Shown here: piece by piece, positions 39,178-47,811 of the stretch
Position numbering within the stretch: position 1 is the first letter of the stretch
Layout of the letters: every line of letters starts with the position of its first letter
NCBI GenBank assembly: GCA_902363805.1
Contig: CABJBF010000001.1
Coordinates: 749,466-813,465 of the forward strand
Direction: 5' to 3'
Source: Eubacteriaceae bacterium
Lineage (GTDB): Bacteria > Bacillota > Clostridia > Lachnospirales > Lachnospiraceae
Length of the DNA stretch: 64,000 bases
Notes under the pieces: generated by a model
Databases searched by the model: none
What the model was told of the DNA's origin: nothing
What the model saw: only the letters and a program-made list of their open reading frames with translations
Translations under genes and position numbers: made by a program

Positions 39178-41295
39178 TTGGCTGGAAGAGAATATCCACT
39201 AGATAGAACAAGAAACATTGGTATTATGGCTCATATCGATGCCGGTAAGACTACATTAACAGAACGTATCTTATATTATACTGGTGTAAATTATAAAATT
39301 GGTGAGACTCATGATGGCGCTTCTACAATGGACTGGATGGAACAGGAACAGGAAAGAGGTATCACAATTACTTCAGCTGCTACAACATGCCACTGGACAT
39401 TAGAAGATCATCACAAACCAAAAAAAGGTGCGTTAGAACATCGTATCAACATTATTGATACTCCCGGACACGTTGACTTTACAGTAGAAGTTGAGCGTTC
39501 ACTTCGTGTATTAGATGGTGCTGTAGGTGTATTTGATGCTAAGGCAGGTGTTGAACCACAGTCAGAAAACGTATGGCGTCAGGCTGACACATACAATGTA
39601 CCTCGTATGGCATTCATCAACAAGATGGATAAAATGGGTGCAGATTTCTTTTATTCAGTTCAGACAATCATTGATCGTTTGGGCAAGAATGCAATCCCAG
39701 TTCAGATTCCAATCGGTAAAGAAGACGATTTTGCCGGATTAATCGATTTATTTGAAATGGAAGCATATTACTATAAAGATGATAAGGGTGAAGATATCGA
39801 AATCACAACAATCCCTGATGACTTAAAGGATCTTGCTAATGAATGGCATGACAACCTTGTTGAAAAGATTTGTGAATTAGATGATGACCTTACATTAATG
39901 TATCTTGAAGGTGAAGAACCATCAATTGAGGAAATGAAGAAGGTTCTTAGAAGAGCTACAATCGCTTGTGAAGCAGTTCCTGTATATTGTGGATCAGCTT
40001 ACAAGAACAAAGGTGTACAGAAGATGTTAGACGGTGTTATCGAATACATGCCAGCTCCAACAGATATCCCTGATATCACAGGTGTTGATGAAGATGGTAA
40101 CGAAGTAGTACGTCATTCATCAGATGATGAACCTTTTGCAGCTTTAGCATTCAAGATTATGACTGACCCATTCGTAGGTAAGTTAGCATTCTTCAGAGTT
40201 TACTCTGGTACAATGAACTCAGGTTCATATGTATTAAATGCTACAAAGGGTAAGAAAGAGCGTGTTGGACGTATCGTACAGATGCATGCTAACAAGCGTA
40301 CAGAAATAGATAAAGTATATTCAGGAGATATTGCAGCTGCTGTAGGTTTCAAGTTGACTACAACAGGTGATACAATCTGTGATGAACAGCATCCTGTAAT
40401 CCTTGAATCAATGGAATTCCCAGAACCAGTTATCGAGCTCGCAATTGAGCCTAAGACAAAGAATGACCAGGGTAAGATGGGTGAAGCTTTAGCTAAATTA
40501 GCTGAAGAAGATCCTACATTCCGTGCTCACACAGATCGTGAAACAGGTCAGACAATCATCGCTGGTATGGGTGAACTTCACTTAGACGTAATCGTAGATC
40601 GTCTTCTTCGTGAATTTAAGGTAGAAGCTAACGTTGGTGCACCTCAGGTTGCATACAAGGAAACATTTACTAAGGCAGTTGACGTTGATAGCAAGTATGC
40701 TAAGCAGTCAGGTGGTCGTGGTCAGTATGGTCACTGTAAAGTTAAGTTTGAGCCAATGGATCCAAACGGTGAAGAACAGTTTAAGTTTGAATCTACAGTA
40801 GTTGGTGGTAACATTCCTAAGGAATATATCCCGGCTGTTGGAGAAGGTATCGAAGAAGCTGCACAGTCAGGTATCATCGCAGGATTCCCAGTACTTGGTG
40901 TACACGCTACAGTATATGATGGATCATACCATGAAGTCGATTCTTCAGAAATGGCATTCCACATTGCAGGTTCTATGGCATTCAAGGATGCTATGGCTAA
41001 GGCAGATCCAGTATTACTTGAGCCTATCATGAAGGTTGAAGTAACAATGCCTGAAGAATACATGGGTGATGTTATCGGAAGCTTGAATTCAAAGCGTGGA
41101 CAGATTGAAGGTATGGATGACATCGGTGGAGGTAAGATCGTAAGAGCTTTCGTTCCATTGTCAGAAATGTTTGGTTACTCAACAGAACTTCGTTCTACAA
41201 CTCAGGGTCGTGGAAACTACTCAATGTTCTTTGAAAGATATCAGGCAGCTCCAAAGTCTGTTCAGGAAAAAGTTGCTTCATCAAGAGCAAAATAA
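39178..41295 (+). CDS. fusA: Elongation factor G
   Basis: 705 aa translocase GTPase. G motifs: AHIDAGKTT (G1), DTPGHVDF (G3), NKMDKMGAD (G4). Domains II to V follow and are full length. It begins with TTG at 39178, with AAGGAGG 9 nt before; this start gives [16 protein letters not shown] as in relatives. Confidence 0.97.
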   Translation: MAGREYPLDRTRNIGIMAHIDAGKTTLTERILYYTGVNYKIGETHDGASTMDWMEQEQERGITITSAATTCHWTLEDHHKPKKGALEHRINIIDTPGHVDFTVEVERSLRVLDGAVGVFDAKAGVEPQSENVWRQADTYNVPRMAFINKMDKMGADFFYSVQTIIDRLGKNAIPVQIPIGKEDDFAGLIDLFEMEAYYYKDDKGEDIEITTIPDDLKDLANEWHDNLVEKICELDDDLTLMYLEGEEPSIEEMKKVLRRATIACEAVPVYCGSAYKNKGVQKMLDGVIEYMPAPTDIPDITGVDEDGNEVVRHSSDDEPFAALAFKIMTDPFVGKLAFFRVYSGTMNSGSYVLNATKGKKERVGRIVQMHANKRTEIDKVYSGDIAAAVGFKLTTTGDTICDEQHPVILESMEFPEPVIELAIEPKTKNDQGKMGEALAKLAEEDPTFRAHTDRETGQTIIAGMGELHLDVIVDRLLREFKVEANVGAPQVAYKETFTKAVDVDSKYAKQSGGRGQYGHCKVKFEPMDPNGEEQFKFESTVVGGNIPKEYIPAVGEGIEEAAQSGIIAGFPVLGVHATVYDGSYHEVDSSEMAFHIAGSMAFKDAMAKADPVLLEPIMKVEVTMPEEYMGDVIGSLNSKRGQIEGMDDIGGGKIVRAFVPLSEMFGYSTELRSTTQGRGNYSMFFERYQAAPKSVQEKVASSRAK

Positions 41296-41332
41296 TATAT
41301 TGATTTAGATTATTAATTTAACTTAAAGGCTT

Positions 41333-41372
41333 GAAAATATTCCCATTATAAAATATAATGGGAACTAAGCCT
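41333..41372 (+). promoter_or_regulatory. Perfect hairpin in the fusA-tuf spacer
   Basis: TTCCCATTATA (41340-41350) pairs exactly with TATAATGGGAA (41354-41364), extended outward by AGGCTT/AAGCCT. There is no T run, so it may be an RNA processing or stability element rather than a terminator. Confidence 0.55.
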
Positions 41373-41433
41373 ATGTAAAGACGACCATTAGGTCAGTTAT
41401 TAAAATATTTTATTATTAGGAGGATTATCAAAA

Positions 41434-42621
41434 ATGGCAAAAGCTAAGTTTGAAAGAAACAAACCACATTGTAATATTGGTACAATCGGACACGTAGATC
41501 ATGGTAAAACAACATTAACAGCTGCTATTACTAAAGTTCTTTCTGAAAGAGTTGAAGGTAACGAAGCTACAGATTTCGAAAATATCGACAAAGCTCCAGA
41601 AGAAAGAGAAAGAGGTATCACAATCTCTACAGCTCACGTTGAATATGAAACAAAGAAGAGACATTACGCTCACGTTGACTGTCCAGGACATGCTGACTAT
41701 GTAAAGAACATGATCACTGGTGCTGCTCAGATGGATGGTGCTATCCTTGTTGTAGCTGCAACTGACGGTGTTATGGCTCAGACAAAGGAACATATCTTAC
41801 TTTCACGTCAGGTTGGTGTTCCTAAAATCGTTGTTTTCTTAAACAAATGCGATATGGTAGACGATGATGAATTACTTGAATTAGTAGAAATGGACGTTAC
41901 AGAAATCCTTGAAGAATATGGATTCGACGGAACTCCAATCATCAAAGGTTCAGCTCTTAAGGCTCTTGAAGATCCATCATCAGAATGGGGCGACAAGATC
42001 ATGGAACTTATGGACACAATTGATGATTACTTCCCAGATCCACAGAGAGATACAGATAAGCCATTCTTAATGCCAGTAGAAGACGTATTCACAATCACAG
42101 GTCGTGGTACTGTTGCTACAGGTAGAGTAGAACGTGGTGTTCTTCATATGAACGATGAAGTTGAAATCGTTGGTGTTAAGGAAGAAATCCAGAAGACAGT
42201 TGTAACTGGTATCGAAATGTTCAGAAAGCTTCTTGATGAAGCTCAGGCTGGTGATAACATTGGTGCTCTTTTAAGAGGTATCAACAGAGACCAGATCGAA
42301 AGAGGTCAGGTTCTTGCTAAACCAGGTTCAGTAACATGCCATAAGAAATTTACAGCTCAGGTTTACGTATTAACAAAAGATGAAGGTGGACGTCATACAC
42401 CTTTCTTCAACAACTACAGACCACAGTTCTACTTCAGAACAACTGACGTAACTGGTGTTTGTGAACTTCCAGCTGGTACAGAAATGTGCATGCCTGGTGA
42501 CAACGTAGAAATGACAATCGAACTTATCCACCCAATCGCTATGGAACAGGGTCTTGGATTCGCTATCCGTGAAGGTGGACGTACTGTAGGATCAGGACGT
42601 GTTGCTACAATCATCGAGTAA
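41434..42621 (+). CDS. tuf: Elongation factor Tu (3' end recombined by mobile element)
   Basis: 395 aa. G motifs [17 protein letters not shown] and NKCDMVDD are intact, with full domains II and III. The protein ends [17 protein letters not shown]. The last 18 codons from CGTGAAGG (42568) lie inside the attachment site of element 1. A second copy of these codons, with synonymous changes and one Ile-to-Val change, lies at 56830. The present C-terminal codons were therefore probably supplied by the integrating element, without changing function. Confidence 0.97.
   Translation: MAKAKFERNKPHCNIGTIGHVDHGKTTLTAAITKVLSERVEGNEATDFENIDKAPEERERGITISTAHVEYETKKRHYAHVDCPGHADYVKNMITGAAQMDGAILVVAATDGVMAQTKEHILLSRQVGVPKIVVFLNKCDMVDDDELLELVEMDVTEILEEYGFDGTPIIKGSALKALEDPSSEWGDKIMELMDTIDDYFPDPQRDTDKPFLMPVEDVFTITGRGTVATGRVERGVLHMNDEVEIVGVKEEIQKTVVTGIEMFRKLLDEAQAGDNIGALLRGINRDQIERGQVLAKPGSVTCHKKFTAQVYVLTKDEGGRHTPFFNNYRPQFYFRTTDVTGVCELPAGTEMCMPGDNVEMTIELIHPIAMEQGLGFAIREGGRTVGSGRVATIIE
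42568..42584. other. Attachment site of element 1 (left, inside tuf)
   Basis: CGTGAAGGTGGACGTAC is identical to 56830-56846 at the far end of element 1. Similarity continues to the tuf stop codon at 42621 with five mismatches. This is the probable core where the integrase recombines. Confidence 0.8.
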
Positions 42622-42677
42622 TACAATCTGAATATAGATTTGTTATCGCAAGATAACGTTGTGTCCAAACGTAAGAT

Positions 42678-42707
42678 ACCCGTAGAACTTCGGTTCTACG
42701 GGTTTTT
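42678..42707 (+). terminator. tuf terminator carried by element 1
   Basis: ACCCGTAGAAC-TTCG-GTTCTACGGGT followed by TTTT. It differs from the terminator after the second tuf tail (56908-56938), so each element seems to bring its own. A further stem, AAACGGTTG/CAACCGTTT (42761-42795), follows. Confidence 0.9.
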
Positions 42708-42795
42708 CTGTTGCCTGGAAATGTACAAAAGAGTGGAAAAGAATAACGAACAGTATAGAAAAACGGTTGCCGGGAGAGTGTCCTGACAACCGTTT

Positions 42796-42819
42796 GTGAT
42801 AACAGAATGATAACAAAAT
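42796..42819. repeat. Left arm-type integrase site, element 1
   Basis: GTGATAACAGAATGATAACA plus AAAT. The copy at the right end (56708-56731) differs at only two positions and has the same orientation. A third TGATAACA occurs at 42839. These are probably integrase arm sites. Confidence 0.6.
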
Positions 42820-42887
42820 ATATAATTTTCGCAAATATGATAACAGATAAAGTGGATTTATCCACAAATCAGAGATTTGCCTGTGAA

Positions 42888-43421
42888 TTAAGTCAGATCA
42901 TATGTCTTGATCTCATTACCTTCAGTGCCCTTTTTAACGATGGTATGACAACCTATCGTAGTTCCCATAGCACGCAGTTTCCATTCTTCTTGGGTAGCGT
43001 TCAGCTTATCCAATTCTTCCTGTCTTTTATCTTCATTTTCGATAGCTAATATTTCAGCTTTTTCCTTTTCATAGACATTTTTAAATTGACACCATTTCCT
43101 GAAAAAGTCCTGCATTGTAGGATTATCGAACGTCAGTGAAACCTTCTGATCAGGTGTTTCTGCAAGTGAGAGGTTCACTGAATCATCAATAGAAAACAAC
43201 AGAGAGAGTACATCTCCGACTGTTTCAATATTAAAATCCAGAAAAACACTTACATTTAATCCCAATGCAGTTGCTATCTTTTCTAACTGATCTGGTTTTG
43301 GATTCCGGATTCCCAGTTCATATTTTCTGATCGTACCTACGTTAATGCCGGACAGCTCGGCTAATTGTATCTGACTGTATCCTCTGAATTCCCGGAATGC
43401 CCGGATTTTCTTACATACCAT
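42888..43421 (-). CDS. XRE-family repressor of element 1
   Basis: 177 aa with an N-terminal helix-turn-helix (residues 4-58: YSQIQLAELSGINVGTIRKY). A C-terminal region of unknown fold has a charged coiled stretch near residues 125-150. It is transcribed away from xis-int over an operator array (43463-43617), the usual arrangement of a phage-like repressor that keeps the element integrated. AAGGAGG precedes its ATG. No metallopeptidase or LexA-like cleavage motif is seen, so the induction signal is unknown. Confidence 0.85.
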   Translation of the reverse strand: MVCKKIRAFREFRGYSQIQLAELSGINVGTIRKYELGIRNPKPDQLEKIATALGLNVSVFLDFNIETVGDVLSLLFSIDDSVNLSLAETPDQKVSLTFDNPTMQDFFRKWCQFKNVYEKEKAEILAIENEDKRQEELDKLNATQEEWKLRAMGTTIGCHTIVKKGTEGNEIKTYDLT

Positions 43422-43462
43422 AATGTGCTGCCTCCTTAATAATATTTGTGCTTCTATTCTAG

Positions 43463-43617
43463 CACAAAAGTGAATGATACAAAAGAGTGAGATTTAATAA
43501 ATTGCTGATACGCAAGAAATATGTATGGAATGGAAAAAATAAATTCGCAAATGTTTATTGACAAATTCACAAAAGTGAATTATTATAAGAGAACAATAAA
43601 AGAGTCACAAAAGTGAC
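43463..43617. promoter_or_regulatory. Operator array and xis promoter of element 1
   Basis: Three copies of the palindromic motif: CACAAAAGTGA at 43463-43473, TTCACAAAAGTGAA at 43566-43579 and GTCACAAAAGTGAC at 43604-43617. The second sits exactly between TTGACA (43558-43563) and TATTAT (43581-43586) of the rightward promoter; the third covers the start of the transcript. The first lies upstream of the repressor gene, within its own promoter region. Confidence 0.8.
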
Positions 43618-43633
43618 TGGAAAGGAGGACGAT

Positions 43634-43825
43634 ATGAGAACTAATTATATGATGACTGTTGATGATGTCATGGAAGAATTAGGCGTGAAACGCAGTAAAG
43701 CATATTCTATTCTAAAGCAGCTCAATGATGAACTGGCAAAGGAAGGATATGTGGCAGTTCGTGGAAAGATTCCACGTCCCTACTGGGAAACAAAATTTTA
43801 TGGATGCTCTCAGAGAGCAGTATGA
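43634..43825 (+). CDS. Excisionase-like small DNA-binding protein, element 1
   Basis: 63 aa with a winged-helix/HTH look (MMTVDDVMEELGVKRSKAYSILKQLN). The homologous gene in element 2 sits in the same place before the integrase, so it is a likely directionality factor. AAAGGAGG lies 8 nt before the ATG at 43634. The integrase starts 14 nt after its stop. Confidence 0.75.
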   Translation: MRTNYMMTVDDVMEELGVKRSKAYSILKQLNDELAKEGYVAVRGKIPRPYWETKFYGCSQRAV

Positions 43826-43838
43826 AGGAGGGTTTAAG

Positions 43839-44891
43839 ATGTCAGCTTACAAAGACAAAACACAGGGAACCTGGTATGTGAGCTTCCGTTATATTGACTG
43901 GACAGGAAAGAAAACGCAGAAGTTGAAAAGAGGGTTCAAGACAAAGAAAGAAGCATTGAATTATGAAAAGGAATTCATAAGAAAGACTGCGGCGGATATG
44001 AAAATGGAGATGAACAGTTTTATTTCAGTTTATTTTGAAGATAAAAAGAATGAACTGAAAGAAAATTCAATCCGTAATAAGCAGCACATGATGAACAAAC
44101 ACATTGTTCCGTATTTTGGAACAAGAAAAATGAATGAAATTACACCGGCAGAGATTATCCAGTGGCAGAATGCCATTCAGGAAAAAGGATACAGCAAGAC
44201 TTATGAGCGTATGATCCAGAATCAGTTAAATGCACTGTTTAATCATGCACAGAAAATTTACAATCTGAAGGAAAATCCATGTAAGAAAGTAAAAAAGATG
44301 GGGAAATCGGATGCAAATAAGCTGGAATTCTGGACGAAAGCAGAATATGACAGATTTATCGCCGGGGTTGAGCCGGGGAGTGAGGATTATCTGATATTTG
44401 AAATTCTGTTCTGGACAGGAATCAGGGAAGGAGAGCTTCTGGCATTGAATCTTTCGGACTTTGATATGAGTGGTAATCTCCTGCATATCAATAAGACTTA
44501 TAACCGGATCAGGAAAAGAGATGTGATCGATACTCCAAAAACAGAGAATTCAGTCCGTACCATTGATATTCCGAATTTTCTTAAGGAAGAGGTGAAGAAG
44601 TATGCGAAAAAACATTATGGATTTCCGGAAGATCAGAGGTTGTTTCCGATTGTAGCGAGAACACTGCAGAAACGTCTCAAGAAATATGAAGCATTGACTG
44701 GTGTAAAACCAATCAGAGTGCATGATATCCGGCACAGTCATGTGGCATATCTAATCTATCAGGGAGTAGAACCACTGATTATCAAGGAAAGGCTGGGACA
44801 CAAAGATATTCAGATGACACTGAATACTTATGGGCATCTGTACCCATCACAGCAGAAAAAAGTAGCAGAGATGCTGGACAACAAACGTTAA
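43839..44891 (+). CDS. Tyrosine integrase, element 1 (tuf-targeting)
   Basis: 350 aa. An N-terminal arm-binding AP2-like domain is followed by a SAM-like core-binding domain (about 60-150) and a catalytic domain. The catalytic residues are in place: Arg196 (TGIREGELL), His295 and Arg298 (HDIRHSH), His321 (LGHKD), Tyr331 (NTYGHLYP). GGAGGG lies before the ATG at 43839; an upstream extension of the frame overlaps xis and is not used. It is closely similar to the element 2 integrase, consistent with the shared target in tuf. Confidence 0.93.
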   Translation: MSAYKDKTQGTWYVSFRYIDWTGKKTQKLKRGFKTKKEALNYEKEFIRKTAADMKMEMNSFISVYFEDKKNELKENSIRNKQHMMNKHIVPYFGTRKMNEITPAEIIQWQNAIQEKGYSKTYERMIQNQLNALFNHAQKIYNLKENPCKKVKKMGKSDANKLEFWTKAEYDRFIAGVEPGSEDYLIFEILFWTGIREGELLALNLSDFDMSGNLLHINKTYNRIRKRDVIDTPKTENSVRTIDIPNFLKEEVKKYAKKHYGFPEDQRLFPIVARTLQKRLKKYEALTGVKPIRVHDIRHSHVAYLIYQGVEPLIIKERLGHKDIQMTLNTYGHLYPSQQKKVAEMLDNKR

Positions 44892-44908
44892 TACGGAGGA
44901 AGACGCAA

Positions 44909-45079
44909 ATGAAAACAAAGAAAGTAGTCGGAAAAATATTTGATGTAATTAACTACAGTAAAAAGTTGAAAATAAGTTCCATTTTACCAGATCGGGATTC
45001 AGATTATGTGATTCTTCTTGAATTAGAGGATGGGAGCAAATTTGAAATCATTATTATTCCTACAAGGAGATTTGTGTAA
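44909..45079 (+). CDS. Small hypothetical protein, element 1
   Basis: 56 aa (begins MKTKKVVGKIFDVINYSKK, ends PTRRFV) with beta-rich composition. It has a GGAGG site 9 nt upstream and follows the integrase by 17 nt. I recognise no family. Confidence 0.55.
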   Translation: MKTKKVVGKIFDVINYSKKLKISSILPDRDSDYVILLELEDGSKFEIIIIPTRRFV

Positions 45080-45091
45080 GGAGTAAAAGCT

Positions 45092-45280
45092 ATGACTACT
45101 GACAGACAAAAAGAAAAAGCCCAGACAAAATATCTGAGCAAGTTCTCTGATAATCAGATTCACTGATATACCATCTTGGCAGATTCAGTATATCACGAAT
45201 TGAAAGATACAACAATTCCCGAATGTCTGTTCATCAGAGACTTGCCCGGAGGGGCAGGAGGTAGAAGTGACATTATTTGA
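45092..45280 (+). pseudogene. Small open frame interrupted by TGA
   Basis: The frame starts MTTDRQKEKAQTKYLSKFSD, meets TGA at 45164-45166, then continues in frame as YTILADSVYHELKDTTIPEC to a stop at 45278. It has a GGAG site. Either a 24-codon peptide or a gene with one nonsense mutation. It overlaps the primase start. Confidence 0.35.
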
Positions 45281-45941
45281 ACAGGTTAAAGGATGTGTGA
45301 CAGCGAGACAGGCTGCAGAGCATTACGGGATTAAAGTAAAGGGAAATGGAATGGCATGTTGTCCGTTTCATAAAGACCGACACCCAAGTATGAAGGCAGA
45401 TAAAATCTATCATTGCTTTGCATGTGGAGTGGGTGGTGATGCAATAGATTTTACAGCAAGGTTATTTGGAATATCACAGTATGAAGCTGCGAAAAAGCTG
45501 ATAGAAGATTTTGGACTGGATATAAAAGTCGAAGACAGAAACAAATACAAAAGGACGCACCAAAGCAGGAATACTTTGATATCAAAGAAACCTAAAGTTG
45601 TGATGATCAGAGAAAAACTGGAGCAGTGGTTGAAACTTGCAACAGACGTGCTGATCAGATATCTGAAATGGATTCAGTTCTGGAAAGAGTTTTACAGACC
45701 AGAACCAGAAGAAGAGTGGCACGAATTGTTTACGGAGGCATTGGCAAATGAAAGAAAGATAAATGACTATCTGGACGTGCTGATGTTTGGAGCAGGAGAA
45801 GAAATTGTAGAGTTTTTCAAGATGAAGAGGAAGGAGGTTGAGAGAATTGAAGAAAGAATTAACGAATATCAGCGAGAAGTCATTGATGGAATTAGAAGAT
45901 ATTGTGAACGAGGAGATGCTTACAACAGAAGATGTCAATAA
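45267..45941 (+). CDS. CHC2 zinc-finger primase-like protein, element 1
   Basis: 224 aa. The N-terminal DnaG-type zinc finger is clear: CCPFHKDRHPSM from residue 31 and YHCFACGVGGDAIDF from about 50, with a C-H-C-C ligand set. No TOPRIM domain follows; the rest is helical and charged. It probably lays primers or loads DNA for element replication together with the overlapping helicase gene. It starts at GTG with AGGAGGT 4 nt before, and overlaps the next gene by 95 nt. Confidence 0.85.
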   Translation: MTLFEQVKGCVTARQAAEHYGIKVKGNGMACCPFHKDRHPSMKADKIYHCFACGVGGDAIDFTARLFGISQYEAAKKLIEDFGLDIKVEDRNKYKRTHQSRNTLISKKPKVVMIREKLEQWLKLATDVLIRYLKWIQFWKEFYRPEPEEEWHELFTEALANERKINDYLDVLMFGAGEEIVEFFKMKRKEVERIEERINEYQREVIDGIRRYCERGDAYNRRCQ

Positions 45942-47223
45942 TATGCTGGAGCATACGGATAAGGGAAGAACAAAGCAGACAATCAGAAATTGTGTAACCG
46001 CACTTCAAAATGATCCAGTGCTGAAAAAAGCAATTAAGAGGAATGAACTTTCCGGAAGAATGGACATTGTGAAAGAGGTGCCTTGGGAACGGAGAAGCGA
46101 GAGCCTCACAGTGACAGATACGGACGATAGTAATCTAAAGATGTATCTGGAAGATAATTATGAGATTACTAGTGAACGAGTAATAAAAAAAGGAGTAGAT
46201 ATTGTTTCCAATGAAAATAAGTATCATCCGATTCGAGATTATCTGGAGAGCCTAATGTGGGATGGCGTTCCACGTATTGAGAATTTACTTCCACGGTTTC
46301 TTGGAGCTGAAAAGAACAGTTATACGACTGGCGTGATGAAAATGCATATGCTGGCAGCAATATCCAGGATATATGAACCAGGAATAAAGTATGATATTAT
46401 GCTTTGCCTGGTAGGAAGTCAGGGAGCTGGAAAATCTACATTTTTTAAATATCTGGCAATAAATGACGATTGGTTCAGTGACAATCTGGATCACCTGGAT
46501 GATGAAAATATTTATCGGAAATTACAGAACCATTGGATTATAGAGATGGGAGAAATGAAAGCAACTGTTACTGCAAAGAACATTGAACAGATAAAATCGT
46601 TTCTAAGCAGACAGAAAGAAACTTACAAAGTTCCTTATGAGGTTTATCCAGAGGACAGACCACGACAGTGTGTATTTTGTGGAACATCGAATGACCTAAA
46701 TTTCCTTCCATTGGATAGAACCGGAAACAGGAGATTTGCCCCAGTTATGACAGATATAACAAAAGCAAAAGTTCATATTCTAGACAATGAAGAAGAGAGC
46801 AGAGCTTATATTGTACAGGCATGGGCAGAGGCTATGGTGCTTTATCAACAGGGAAATGTATACCTCAGTTTTACAAAAGAGATTGAGGAAGAAGCGAAGA
46901 AACTGCAGAAAGAATTTATGCCGGAAGATACAAATGCAGGAATTATCCAGGCGTTTCTTGATGACTATGAAGACGATTATGTATGTACAAAGCTTTTGTT
47001 TGATGATGCACTGCATCGGACAGGTGAGATGAAACAATGGGAAAGCAAAGAAATCGCAAATATTATGAATAATGCAATAGAAGGATGGAAACAACACGGT
47101 ACTCACCGTTTTGGAAAGGAATATGGCATCCAGCGGTCATGGAAACGAATAGAAGGTATTGAGAAAAAAGACAAAGACGGATTCATGGAAGTACCGGAAC
47201 AGTTGGAGATACCGTTTGAGTAA
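45847..47223 (+). CDS. VapE/VirE-like P-loop replication protein, element 1
   Basis: About 458 aa. It contains Walker A GSQGAGKSTFF at residues 190-200, and the family motifs WFSDNLDHLDDENIYRKLQN and IIEMGEMKAT, then GTSNDLNFLPLDRTGNRRF (a sensor-like Asn and Arg finger region). VapE-like ATPases paired with a CHC2 primase are the replicative helicases of many phage satellites and integrative elements. The TTG at 45847 is preferred because AAGGAGG precedes it by 9 nt. No terminator follows; a repeat-rich origin candidate does. Confidence 0.85.
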   Translation: MKKELTNISEKSLMELEDIVNEEMLTTEDVNNMLEHTDKGRTKQTIRNCVTALQNDPVLKKAIKRNELSGRMDIVKEVPWERRSESLTVTDTDDSNLKMYLEDNYEITSERVIKKGVDIVSNENKYHPIRDYLESLMWDGVPRIENLLPRFLGAEKNSYTTGVMKMHMLAAISRIYEPGIKYDIMLCLVGSQGAGKSTFFKYLAINDDWFSDNLDHLDDENIYRKLQNHWIIEMGEMKATVTAKNIEQIKSFLSRQKETYKVPYEVYPEDRPRQCVFCGTSNDLNFLPLDRTGNRRFAPVMTDITKAKVHILDNEEESRAYIVQAWAEAMVLYQQGNVYLSFTKEIEEEAKKLQKEFMPEDTNAGIIQAFLDDYEDDYVCTKLLFDDALHRTGEMKQWESKEIANIMNNAIEGWKQHGTHRFGKEYGIQRSWKRIEGIEKKDKDGFMEVPEQLEIPFE

Positions 47224-47231
47224 AGATTATT

Positions 47232-47317
47232 GTAAACGATGTAAACGGAACTTGAAGGAAAAACTTAAAAAGTTAACTTTTAAAATCTTTTGAGCCCCGT
47301 TTACAAATTCCGTTTAC
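47232..47317. other. Candidate replication origin of element 1
   Basis: Two GTAAACG units (47232-47238; 47241-47248, the latter GTAAACGG) are mirrored by two CCGTTTAC units (47297-47304; 47310-47317). Between them is an AT-rich core with the perfect palindrome AAAAGTTAACTTTT. The layout of inverted iteron pairs around an AT-rich centre, directly after the primase-helicase genes, suggests a Rep-binding origin. Confidence 0.5.
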
Positions 47318-47337
47318 AAACTGGAAAGGAGCAGACA

Positions 47338-47568
47338 ATGATGAAACAGGGAAGATTAGGATATAACAGCAGCAATGGAAGATATGGATTATTATCATCA
47401 GACTTATGGATTGATACAGGATTTCATTGTGGAGAAGGACTGGAAGTGCTGGTAGATGATGAATGGGTACAGACCAGAATGGAGATGAATCTGGCAAGAG
47501 AATGGTATCTGGTGGGGACACCTTACTGCGGAAATCTGGAATATGTGCAAGCGAGAATATCGGAATAA
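47338..47568 (+). CDS. DUF5348-like small protein, element 1
   Basis: 76 aa, beginning MMKQGRLGYNSSNGRYGLLS. The G-Y-x(3)-NGRYGLL and WVxTR..M patterns resemble DUF5348, a small beta-rich family common in Firmicutes mobile elements. The function is unknown. AAAGGAG lies before the ATG. Confidence 0.65.
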   Translation: MMKQGRLGYNSSNGRYGLLSSDLWIDTGFHCGEGLEVLVDDEWVQTRMEMNLAREWYLVGTPYCGNLEYVQARISE

Positions 47569-47604
47569 ACAGGTCTACGATTCGTTTCAGTCGGTGCAGA
47601 ACAG

Positions 47605-47712
47605 ACGTCCATAAGGACGTTATGCCCCCGGCAGGGCGCAAGGGGACTTTTGATGGACGGTACGGCTGTCGAAAGTGCTTTTGCGTTACTTTTGACAAAA
47701 GTAACAAAACCG
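47605..47712. other. oriT-like region of element 1
   Basis: ACGTCC-ATAA-GGACGT is followed by CCCGGCAGGGCGCAA (47627-47641) and the hairpin GTTACTTT-TGACA-AAAGTAAC (47685-47705), ending about 100 nt before the relaxase gene. Sequence from CCCGGCAGG to GTAACAAA is shared with element 2 (60611-60705) although the flanks differ, as expected for a relaxase nick region. Confidence 0.6.
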
Positions 47713-47811
47713 CCGTATCCGGCGAAAGTTTCTTAAATATCGCCATGTCTGGCGTAAATAAAAATTATGTGCCATATCTGGCACTCAAACAGAAAAGAGG
47801 TGAGAAAATTT

